Assembly: GCF_019175385.1 (NCBI RefSeq)
Contig: NC_083346.1
Coordinates: 82,536,543-82,600,542 of the forward strand
DNA length: 64,000 bases
Direction: 5' to 3'
From: Lycium barbarum
Lineage: Eukaryota > Streptophyta > Magnoliopsida > Solanales > Solanaceae
Numbering within the stretch: the stretch's first letter is position 1; the number at the start of each line of letters is the position of its first letter. Under the pieces are notes generated by a model. It was not told the origin of the DNA and made no database searches. It worked only from the letters and a program-made list of their open reading frames with translations. This document shows positions 1 to 9,585 of the stretch, piece by piece. The position numbers and the translations under genes are program-made.

Positions 1-38
1 CCCGGGTACCCGTCGCGGCCCCTAGCCGGGTCGTGACA
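1..38 (+). mobile_element. 3' end of a plus-strand LTR (element runs off the left edge)
   Basis: The segment ends in GGGTCGTGACA, the terminal sequence of the LTRs in this window. Its reverse complement matches the outer end of the minus-strand LTRs at 2673 and 9382 (TGTCACGACCC, then a GGGGCCG-rich stretch). The sequence then switches to LTR-internal sequence of the opposite orientation, so 38/39 is an insertion boundary. The expected 5-bp target duplication on the right is TTACG (39-43). Its partner is off the window. Confidence 0.75.
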
Positions 39-1651
39 TTACGTGTCATAGCGTTACTTGTGAGGGTCTTAGGGTAATCGGGTCCCATTTATACAAGTTC
101 TAAGGGTGTAGGAGGTTTTTCCAACAATTGGCACACTTTCTAGTTCAATTCTATTGAACAAAAAGTGGAAAACTTTAGGTGCGGATTCCGGGGAACCGAG
201 TTGTCCCCGAGGCTCGTACCCAACTTATTACAACTAAGACATGCCATAGAAAGAAGGGTGAAGCCTTACATACCTCTTTCCGCTCCTTTTGCTATTCCAA
301 ATTCACGTTGCAATCTCGTCAAAATCTGCGAATTGGTCATGTTTACCAAAACCCTTATTAGGATACTTAGAGTTGAAATCTTAAGGTAATACTTGGCTAC
401 CGAAATTTCGGCAGTATTTTGCTCTGTAAATATACCATCCTCGACATTCAATTTAGTCAAATTCTCATCAAACACAATTCGGGAATTCAAACCCGGCCAA
501 ACTATCAACATGAATTCAACAATCACACTAGCGATCCATACATTCAATTCAAGATACATGATATCAATTTACTACTTTCTTCAAAACCTTCCAACTCCAA
601 TAAAACAATGCAATCTTCTAATATATATATATTCCAACGACCCCATACCAATATCATTGTCTTTCATACGCGTAAGAACATCACATTCAATATTCATGAT
701 TTCTAAAATAAGTCTCCAACTTCCACAACTCAACTAAGGTTCCTAGACATTCATTAGCAACATAGGATTCACAATATAACAACAACCAAAACACTACATA
801 AAATTAACTCATTCACTTCCATACTATACTACAACCTCACGGCCACACACACACAACACTCACGGCCACACTTCATGCATGCACAACTACATTCTCTCCA
901 AATTCATTCAACTTCCATCTTCCACATATCATTCACAACCATAACAACCAAACACTAAACAAAATAATTGAAATATGATTCTTATTCATATATGAACATG
1001 CACGGCCACATACTAATTTCCCCTCCTTCATGAATTTCATCCATTTTAGCATACTACAACACATATAAACCATGTATAACACATAAAACAAGATTAGAAT
1101 TTACCTTTCCTCTTCAACTTCTCACTTGCCTAACTCTTGGCAACTTGTATGATTTTGAACATTTCTTGTTCCAACAACAACTCTAGCTTGTTGTGCACCC
1201 CCTACTTGGTAGAAAATGATTTTTGGAGAAATTTTATTAATTTTTCTTGTTGATTTCTCTCTTGGCCGAAAGGCCCTAGAACCTAGCTCTCTCTTTCTCT
1301 TGTTCTCCCTTTCTTGAAAATTCTAGAGCTTAATGTGATAAGGATGACTTAGTGATCTTATTTATTGACCAAAATTTATTCCATATGGGCTTGGACCCTA
1401 TGCCTGGCCGGTTTGGCCTCTCTTTTGCTCAAAAAAAAATAGTTCAAGCCCACTTTGTATTCTTGGCAAATTCTTGTAATTTATGAAACATTTTTCCAAC
1501 TTCCAAATTTGCCCTTCGTCTTTCTCCATATTTCCACTTCTAGACTTTTCATACGCAACTCACGTACCAAACAAAATAAAATATGGCCTTACTTGTTATC
1601 TTCCCGCGATTGTCTTGAATTGTCTGATTGCACGAAATGCGGGATATAACA
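39..1651 (-). mobile_element. Minus-strand LTR fragment, family A, with its outer half off-window
   Basis: It is homologous to 4515-6012 and 30820-32470: the same 'TCCGGGGAAC..GTTGTCCCCGAGGCTCGTACCC' tract in pieces, the same CGGCCA-rich stretch and the same ending GCGGGATATAACA. That ending is the reverse complement of the LTR start TGTTATATCCCGC. At 1651 the sequence jumps to the pentamer-rich part of another LTR copy. The right-hand target duplication would be TCTTA (1652-1656). Short reading frames inside it (for example 393-737) recur only because the DNA is repeated. Confidence 0.85.
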
Positions 1652-1815
1652 TCTTACCATAGCATAGCATGTCATAGCGTTTCATATCATAGCGTAGCTT
1701 GTCACATCATGTCCTGTCGTGGCAGATCATAGCATATCATGTCATAGTATAGCTCACCATAGCATATCTTATCATAGCATGTCTGGTCATGACATGGTAG
1801 GTCATATCATAGCAC
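1652..1815. repeat. Degenerate pentanucleotide tract (TCATA/GCATA-type)
   Basis: Successive 5-bp units are TCATA, GCATA, GCGTA, TCATG and similar, with substitutions. The same tract is longer in the sister LTR (29580-29915), and a related one lies in the solo LTR (about 3340-3480). Confidence 0.8.
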
Positions 1816-2023
1816 CGAACAATGTCGGCTCACCCACATAGCGCCGATATACACCGGCTCACCCATATATCCCGCGTCCGGGCACCCCGAGTCCGGGATG
1901 ATAAGCCAGCTGATCAGGTGGCAGTGAAACATATTTCCCTTCCCATTCCCCCATGTATCCCTTCCCCCCAGCCCAGGTTCATATACATAGCTTGCATATA
2001 TGTACTTTGTATGCATATACACA

Positions 2024-2190
2024 TCTTATATACGTACACATATTTTTGTATTCATATACATATCTTGTATACATATACATGTCTTATATACATTTACTTA
2101 TCTAATATACATATACATATTTTATATACTTATACATATCTTATATACATATACATGTTTTATATACATATATATATTATATAAATATAT

Positions 2191-2199
<9 letters not shown>
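2024..2199. repeat. 19-bp tandem repeat array in LTR
   Basis: Units such as CATATCTTGTATACATATA, CATGTCTTATATACATTTA and CATATCTTATATACATATA follow each other at 19-bp spacing for about nine copies. A shorter version occurs in the sister LTR at about 30100-30240. Confidence 0.85.

Positions 2200-2259
<60 letters not shown>
2199..2259. repeat. (TA)n microsatellite
   Basis: An uninterrupted run of alternating T and A of about 60 bp. The sister LTR has only a short run (about 30243-30259). Copy number in such tracts is prone to assembly error. Confidence 0.95.
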
Positions 2260-2261
<2 letters not shown>

Positions 2262-3083
2262 TATAAGCACACAAGGGAGCCCAAGGAAAAATCATGTAGC
2301 CATCGGAGTGACGTAAGGTCGGTGACCTCCGATTACATTATGGAATACTCGTGATCGCTTTTGTCTCACCTCGAAGGGACGAATATTTTAAGGTGAGATG
2401 GTCAACGGAGAATAGTATTAAAGTAAACGTAGAATGAAATCGTGGGCGTCATAGATGACAGTTCATAGGCTTGGGAGTCTTTAGAAAGCAAAGTCATAGC
2501 TAGGGGATATAAATAAGATTCAAGAATTAGTTTATCACTTTCGTATTCATATAGAATACTTAGCTCAGGAATCTTAGTCATAGAATCGTTCCGGTAGTAC
2601 TTATCATAGGCATATCCTCTTGTCTAACATCATTGTCATCATTATCATCATGGAAGTCTGCCCGTTAGAGTATGTCACGACCCGACTAGGGGCCGTGACG
2701 AGTACCCGATACTTGTACCGAGCACCCCTTACCTATCATGTTACCTTTACCTATTAGCAAGCCGTATAAACAGTACCATATTTTTTTTGAACATTAACAT
2801 TAGCCGCGTCGTCATAAACATAAGTAGTAAACTTTCTGCTATCGCGTTACACATGGACGCGAACATCTCAAAATACAAGACATCTAACTGTACATATCTG
2901 ACCGTGCATATCTGTCTACGAGCCTCTAGACATAGTACACTTATACATAGAAAGGGCCGAGTACTGTCGTGCCCGAGAATACATACACAAAATAGTACCA
3001 CGGAAATGAGGCTCCGGAACAATTGGAGCGCTGGCAACACTGCTGGTAAGGCTTCTAAGGATCAAGTCCACCCGTCTGCTGAC

Positions 3084-3141
3084 CTGCGCGGCATGAAACG
3101 CAGCGTCCAGAAGAAGGGACATCAGTACGAATAGTGTACCG
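3084..3141 (-). promoter_or_regulatory. LTR three-hairpin module (solo LTR copy)
   Basis: On the minus strand: CGGTAC..GTACTG, then GTCC..GGAC, then CTGCG..CGCAG as three consecutive short stems. The second stem differs in sequence from that of B1/C (CCCCC..GGGGG) but still pairs. The function is unknown. Confidence 0.55.
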
Positions 3142-3494
3142 AGTATGTAAGGCATAAAAGATAATATAAACAGGAGCATAGAGTACAATTAACAATATCA
3201 AGAGGTCGTAGGGCATGTAATGAGGTAAGGGGGTCACCTGTACTTAGGAAGGCCCCTTTTTCAGGCCGACTATCATAAAGGCTTATCTTCTCCTCTTTGA
3301 AACATTGCTTTTTCACAGGCAAAGAAAACCGTGTTTATATCATGTCATGTTTCATCGTATTATATCCTGCCCTATCATAGCGTGTCGTGTCGTATCACAT
3401 CTTGGTATATTATGTCATAGCGTATCGAGTCATAGCATAGCGTTTCTTAGCGTATCATATCATAGCTTAGCTTTCCTTTGAAAATCTTTTCTTG

Positions 3495-3498
<4 letters not shown>

Positions 3499-3531
<33 letters not shown>
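3499..3531. repeat. (TA)n microsatellite
   Basis: About 16 TA dinucleotides inside the solo LTR. Confidence 0.95.
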
Positions 3532-3538
<7 letters not shown>

Positions 3539-3701
3539 ACATGTCATATTGCCGAGGCGTCGGCAGCCGATCCATTTAGCCATAAATACACATCCCGCGT
3601 CCGGGACGATATCATGTCATATAATGCCAACTGATCAGGTAGATATGCGTATATAACACTCTGCCCTTATCTCCATCTTCCCCGTATATATATGCATATA
3701 T

Positions 3702-3880
3702 CATGTACATATATCAGCATCTATAGCGCTCTGGCTCTTTCATCATATACATATACGTGTATCATGTACATATATCAGCGTCTATAGCGCTCTGGATCTT
3801 TCATCATATACATATACGTGTATCATGTACATATATCAGCGTCTATAGCGCTCTGAATCTTTCGTCGTATACATATTTTA
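3702..3880. repeat. 61-bp tandem repeat, about three copies
   Basis: Units start CATGTACATATATCAGC at 3702, 3763 and 3824, exactly 61 bp apart, each with TCTATAGCGCTCTG and CTTTC in the same place. The third copy diverges near 3870. The array occupies the LTR position that holds the 19-bp array in D's LTRs. Confidence 0.92.
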
Positions 3881-6012
3881 TAAACATATACATGTCTTAT
3901 ATACAAATACTTAACTTATATACATATACATGTCCATACACATATACCTGTATCATATAACCAGCATGCACGGGAGTTCAAGGAAAGTTACATGTCCATC
4001 GGAGTGACGTAAGGTCGGTGACCTCCGATTACACTATGGAATACTCGTGATGGCTTCGTCTCACCTTGAAGGGACGAGTATTTTAAGGTGAGACTATCAA
4101 CGGAGAATAATATTAAAGTAAACGAAAAATGAAATCGGGGCATCATAGATGTCAGTTCATAGGCTTTGCAATCCTTAGAAAATAATGTCATAGCTAAGGA
4201 ATATAAATAAGATTCGAAAATTAGTTTATTACTTTCATATTCACATAGAATACTTAGCTTAGGAATCTTAGTCATAGAATCTTTCCGGTAGTACTTATCG
4301 TAGGCATATCCTCTCGTCTAGCATCATTGTTATCATTATCATCGTGGAAGTCTCCTCGTTAGAGTAGTTATAGTACTTATCATTTGGTAACGAAATCGGG
4401 ATCAAAGGATTCCCTTGGATTCAACTTCTAGTAAGTCAAACAGAACTATAAGGAAATTCCGAGAACAACGGGCCCACCTCGGCCCGAATAAGGTAGCGTA
4501 TACGGTTTGCATATGGTACATGTCATGGCGTTACTTGTGAGGGTTTTAGGGTAGTCGGGTCCCATCTATGCAAGTTCTACGGGTTTAGGAGGTCTTTTCA
4601 ACATTTCGCACACTTTATAGTTCAATTCTACTGAAGGAAAAAGGAGAAACTTTAGGTGCGGATTCCGGGGAATAAAGTTGTCCCCGAGGCTCGTACCCAA
4701 CTTATTATATCTAAGACATGCCATAGAAAGAAGGGTGAAGCCTTACATACCTCTTTCTGCTCCTTACGCTATTCCAAATTCACGTTGCAATTCCGTCAAA
4801 ATCTGCAAATTGGTAACATTTACCCAAACTCTCATTAGGGTATTTAGAGTTGAAATCTTAAGGAAACACTTGGCTACCGAAATTTCGGCAACACTTCCTC
4901 TGTAAGTATACCATCCTCAACATTCAACCTAGCCAAATTCTAATCAACCACAATCCGGGAATTCAAACCCGGCCAAACTATCAACGTAAATTCAACAACC
5001 ACATTAGAATTTCCATATTTAAATCCAAGATATATTCCAACACTTCAATTAGCTTACTACTTCCTTCAAGACTTCCTAATTCCAATGAAACAACTACAAC
5101 CTTATAATACATATATTCCAACAACATCATAGTAATATCATTACATGTCTTCCATACAAGAACATTATTTTCAATTTACACACAAACTTCCAACTACTAA
5201 TACTTCACAACACTTATCAATTCTTTATATGCAATATAAAATCCACAACACACCAACCAAAATACTAAATAAAACTTTCTCATCATTCCTTCATAATTCA
5301 CCAATATACACGGCTATACATATAGTATACCACTCACGGCCACCACCCCTATATCCATATTTTTCATGAACTTCACTCATTTTTGTAGACTACACCATGC
5401 ACAAACATCCATAACATGAAAAGGGAGTGAATTCTTACCTAGTTCCTTGATTCTTCACTTGGCTAGAATTGACAACTTATATGAATATGTGTTTTTCTTG
5501 CTTCAATAACCACTCTACTTTGATAAGGACTCTCCAATGGAGTGTTTGGATGGAAGAGAATAATTTTTGAAGAAAAATTTTCCAAAGGTCTTGTGGGTTT
5601 GGTCTTGGCCGAAATGGCCCTTGAAGTTTTTCTCCTTCTTCTCTTCTTTGTGTTCTCTTGAAATTTCTAGAGAATTGTATGAATTAGATGACTACTAAGT
5701 CATCTTTTTAAGCTATCCATTTAATTCTCATATGGGCTTGGCCCATCAAGAAAGGTGGATGGCCAACCTTGACCCAAAAGATCAAGCCCTCTTTTTTTTG
5801 TATTTTGTAATTCATGAAAAAATTATTTTTCAAATTTCAAATTTACCCTTAGCCTTCCTCCATATTTCTACGAGTCATATTGCGAATTTCCCTTTATGCC
5901 CTTGGCCTTTCTCATTATTTCCACTTCTAAATTTTTCATAAGTATGGCCTTGCTTATTGTCCTCCCGCGATTGTCTTGAATTATCCGATTGCACAAAATG
6001 CGGGATATAACA

Positions 6013-7879
6013 AAGTACTTATAGTACTTATCATTTGGTAACGAAATCGGGATCAAAGGATTCCCTTGGATTCAACTTCTAGTAAGTCCAACAAGGCTGT
6101 AAGGAAAATCCGAGAGTAACGGGCCCACCTCGGCCGGATGAGGTAGCGTATACTATTTGCATATGTTACATGTCATGGCGTTACTTGTGGGGGTTCTAGG
6201 GTAATCGGGTCCCATTTATGCAAGTTCTAGGAGTTTAAGGGGTCTTTCCAACATTTTGCACACTTTTTAGTTCAATTCTATTGAACAAAAAGGAGAAAAC
6301 TTTAGGTGCGGATTCCGGGGAACAGAGTTGTCCCCGAGGCTCGTACCCAACTTATTATATCTAAGACATGCCATATAAAGAAGGGTGAAGCCTTACATTC
6401 TTCTTTCTGCTCCTTTTGCTGTTCCAAATTCACGTTGCAATCTCGTCAAAATCTGCGAATTGGTCATGTTTACCAAAACTCTTATTAGGATACTTAGAGT
6501 TAGAATCTTAAGGAAACACTTGGCTACCGAAATTTCGGCAGCATTTCCTCTGTAAATATACCATCCTCAACATTCAACACAACCAAATTCTCATCAATCA
6601 CAATCCGGGAATTCAAACCCGGCCAAACTATTAACATAATTCAACAACTACACTAGCGATTCACATATTTCATTCAAGATGCATGATCTCAATTTACCAC
6701 TTTCTTCAAAGCCTTCCAACTTCAATGAACACAATAGCAACCTTATAATATATATTCCAACAACATCATACTAATACCATTACATGCTATCCATGCAAGA
6801 ACATTGTCTTTCAATATACATAATCTTCCAATTATCAATACTTCACCAAACTTATCAAGCCTTTATTTGCAATATAAAATCTACAACACAACAACCAAAA
6901 CATTAATTATAACTTGCTCATTATTCTTTCACAACTCACCAATATACACGGCCATACATCATGTACACACGGCCACATATACATGCCACAACTCACGGCC
7001 ACAACATGCATGCACATCTACATTCTCTCCAAATTCATTCAACTTCCATTTTCCACATATCATTCACAATCATAACAACCAAACACTAGACAAAATAATT
7101 GAAATATGATTCCTACACATATATACACATGCTACAACTCACGGCTACAACACAACATCAATATTTCCATGAATTTCATCCACTTTCACATACTACAACA
7201 TGCATAAATATTCATAACATCTAAAAAAAAGAAGTGAATTCTTACCTTCTTCCTTAATTCTTCACTTGGCTAGAATTTGCAACCATATGAATATAGGTTT
7301 TCTTGCTCCACCAATCACCCCACTTTGCTTAGGATCCTTCAAGGGATTGTTTGGCTAGAAAAGAAAGATTTTTGGATGAAAAATTTCAAAGGTTCTTGTG
7401 GGCATAGGGGTGGCCGAATGGCCCTTCAAATTTTTCTCCTTGTTCTCTTGTTCTTGCTTGTCTTGAAATTTCTAGAAAATTGTGGAATAAGATGACTTAG
7501 TCATCCTTTAAATGGATGAAATTAAAATACCATGTGGGCTTAAGCCCACCAAGAGGTGGACGGCCAACATGGCCCAACCCTAGCCCACTTCTTTTTTTTT
7601 TCTCTTTTTTTTTTGAGTTCTAGAATTCATGAAAAATTATTTCCCAAATTCCAAATTTGCCCTTCGTCTTCCTCCACGTTTCCACGAGTCATATTGCGAG
7701 TTTCCTTTTTATGCCCTTGACCTTCCTCATCATTTCCACTTCTAATTTTTTTTTTTTATAAGCAACTCATATGCCAAACAAAATAAAATATGGCCTTGCT
7801 TGTCGTCCTCCCGCGATTGTCTTGAATTATCCGATTATACAAAATGTGGGAATCATCATAGTCCACTTTAGGTCCAACA
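6013..7879 (-). mobile_element. Element D 3' LTR, inner segment
   Basis: It continues the segment ending at 2672 and is nearly identical to 30672-32470 of D's 5' LTR. The last bases are disturbed: instead of GCGGGATATAACA the sequence reads GTGGGA, then about 25 unrelated bases, then AACA at 7876-7879. The LTR start of this copy is therefore damaged. Confidence 0.85.
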
Positions 7880-8409
7880 TGCTCTCCCCCCCTTTATTAA
7901 GAGGCCTACGCACGCCTCTGCCCTTTAGATGATCGTCGCCTCTTGCGATCCTTACAGTTGTAATTCCTTCTCCGTATAGTCTGCCGCATCCATCCCCTCA
8001 CTAGAAATGTTCCAGTATATCGTCATATCGTGGATTCCTTGCATTAGCTAGTGTGGAATGAATATCGGTCTCACCCTGTGACATCTATACCCTTTTTCCT
8101 TCTTCGCGTCCTTTGAGTTTCATTCAACTAACATGTTCCATGCATCGCGACACTGGTTGTTAGGGTTCTATGGTCACATATAAGATGTCATGTGCTTATA
8201 TACATTTCCACCACCATGTTACTTCCAGAAGCTAATCGAACTTCCTTTAGTCCTGAAGCTCTGTCATGCTTCCTCTCATTCCACTAGTCCAGTCCATCTT
8301 GGCCTGCATGACTCCCATGGGGTTTCTAACCACTCTACGCACTCCAATTTACTTTGGGCCGCCTAATTTTACCCTCGTCTCTTATTCCCGCATTTATGAA
8401 ATTTTCAGC

Positions 8410-8512
8410 ATATTTCCCAAGGGGTCACCCATTCTGAAACTGCTCCCACCTGAGCACGCTTAACCTTGAAACTCTGGTGCATTTTAATACGCGAACGCTG
8501 GTGTAATTTTAC
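8410..8512 (-). other. 5S-rRNA-like module (element D)
   Basis: On the minus strand it aligns with plant 5S rRNA from about base 8 to base 100. A box-A-like GTTAAGCGTGCT is followed by a box-C-like ATGGGTGACCCCTTGGGAA, and the upstream half TTACACCAGCG..TGCACC keeps the same length as in 5S. 5S identity rests on my knowledge of the plant 5S sequence. The copy is diverged and is not a functional ribosomal 5S gene. Confidence 0.75.
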
Positions 8513-8863
8513 CGACTGCCCCGTACGGCCTTTGTCACATTATTTAAAGTAAGTCGGGGTCCTAACAGTTCCCAAAACGTCCTCACGGCGAGTCCCGCTC
8601 CTATCTTCACTTTCCTAACCAAACAACTACCATATTGCCTCTGCTTAAATCTTCGCTATTTACTCCTATCCATTCATATAACTATCTTTTACCGGGGTTT
8701 CTAAATTCACACTGGTGGCGGGGACATCTCAGTCGCCATTACTTATAACCGCTAAACCTTTGACCCCTTTTTGAATTTCTACCTACCGTTATTAATTAGT
8801 GTTCCTGCAGAGGTTACGTATACATAGAAAGTTTTAAAGAAAATCTCATATACCTGTAGCCGA

Positions 8864-9190
8864 TCAATCTCGAGCCTGGCCCGGGGAGCTACGATGTGAA
8901 GTATGTTCTTCATTCTCGTCTGTCTGCTCATCGCTCGCCCAACCCTCATCATTTCTCGCGTCCGAATCTGAAGAGAATAGCAGTGATTCCTGGTTCTCTG
9001 ATGGCCGGAACAAGGGACAGAAGAAATCCGTAGCACTCTCCGAGGTGGCCGGACTGGCACGGTCCTCTATCACTGGGGTAACTGGCGTGCCCCCGGAAGT
9101 CTCCTCATCCGTCGTCCCAGAAGAGTGCTCTGACGGGTCTGTGCCATGACTATCCTCCTCCCTGGAGATAAGAAGCTCTGGGGGAGTCAT
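8864..9190 (-). CDS. Hypothetical acidic 108-residue ORF in element D
   Basis: An open frame begins 175 bases inside the primer site on the element's sense strand, where the start of gag could lie. The protein is rich in Asp, Glu, Ser and Thr (segments such as GTDPSEHSSGTTDEETSGG and SSDSDARNDEG) and predicted to be disordered. No capsid, zinc-knuckle or protease motif is visible. It could be a remnant of a gag N-terminus or a chance frame in non-coding leader. The start was chosen as the first ATG after the conserved leader. I do not recognise the protein. Confidence 0.3.
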   Translation of the reverse strand: MTPPELLISREEDSHGTDPSEHSSGTTDEETSGGTPVTPVIEDRASPATSESATDFFCPLFRPSENQESLLFSSDSDARNDEGWASDEQTDENEEHTSHRSSPGQARD

Positions 9191-9281
9191 CGTCGAATCC
9201 TCTGAGGGATCTGTATCATAGCCACTGTCTGTGGAGTCCCCTGCCCTAGGAAGGTCATATTTCCTAAATGTCCTGTAGCCT

Positions 9282-9321
9282 CCTGTTTATAAGTGTGGCG
9301 CGCTACACACCCATAAACAAG
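9282..9321 (-). promoter_or_regulatory. Leader inverted repeat next to primer site (element D)
   Basis: CCTGTTTAT (9282-9290) faces ATAAACAAG (9313-9321), with an inner GTGTG/CACAC pair. The same inverted repeat lies at the same distance from the primer site in B1, C and F. It could fold in genomic RNA as a packaging or dimerisation stem; the role is inferred. Confidence 0.6.
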
Positions 9322-9365
9322 ACTCTACTGGACACGGCTCGTAGACAAACCCCTAGGACCGAACT

Positions 9366-9377
9366 GCTCTGATACCA
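9366..9377 (-). other. Primer binding site, initiator-Met tRNA type (element D)
   Basis: GCTCTGATACCA on plus is TGGTATCAGAGC on minus, complementary to the 3' end of plant initiator-Met tRNA. It lies four bases inside the LTR boundary at 9382. Confidence 0.92.
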
Positions 9378-9381
9378 CTTT

Positions 9382-9585
9382 TGTCACGACCCGACTAGGG
9401 GCCGTGACGAGTACCCGATACTTGTACCGAGCACCCCTTGTCTATCGTTTTACTTTTACCTCTTAGCAGGCCGCATGAACTGTGCCATATGTTTATTATA
9501 TTTTTTTTTAACATTAACATTAGCAGAGTCATTATGAACATAGACTAGTAAACTTCGCTATCACATTACATAGCAGCATTAAGAT
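9382..9585 (-). mobile_element. Element D 5' LTR, outer segment left of B1
   Basis: It starts TGTCACGACCCGACTAGG and matches 2673-2876 of the solo LTR. It is interrupted by B1 at 9585/9586 and resumes at 18851. Confidence 0.9.

Larger units (their letters stand above)
1652..2672 (-). mobile_element. Element D 3' LTR, first visible segment
   Basis: It is collinear with 29757-30670 of D's other LTR: the pentamer tract, the block with ACCGGCTCACCCATATATCCC, the 19-bp tandem array, the TA tract, then GGAGTGACGTAAGGTCGG. It is interrupted at 2672/2673 by the solo LTR and resumes at 6013. Confidence 0.85.
2673..6012 (-). mobile_element. Solo LTR, family A (3.34 kb), with target duplication
   Basis: It starts TGTCACGACCCG and ends GCGGGATATAACA, the reverse complements of the LTR end and start. 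Flanks are GAGTA (2668-2672) and AAGTA (6013-6017), a 5-bp target duplication with one difference. Removing it restores GTTAGAGTA-CTTATAGTACTT, as read uninterrupted at 30666 in the sister LTR. There is no internal domain, so this is a solo LTR, presumably from LTR-LTR recombination. Confidence 0.92.
7880..9365 (-). mobile_element. Element D internal region (1.5 kb, non-coding apart from one acidic ORF)
   Basis: It is bounded on the left by a polypurine tract (minus strand; TCTCCCCCCCTTTA on plus, 7882-7895) and on the right by the primer site. It contains a 5S-rRNA-like module, one 108-codon acidic reading frame and leader sequence. I see no protease, reverse transcriptase or integrase motif. 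Confidence 0.8.

Noticed and set aside
2000..2266. Long Tyr/Ile-rich reading frame
   Set aside because: It is a translation of the 19-bp array and TA microsatellite. It has no protein character beyond repeat periodicity.
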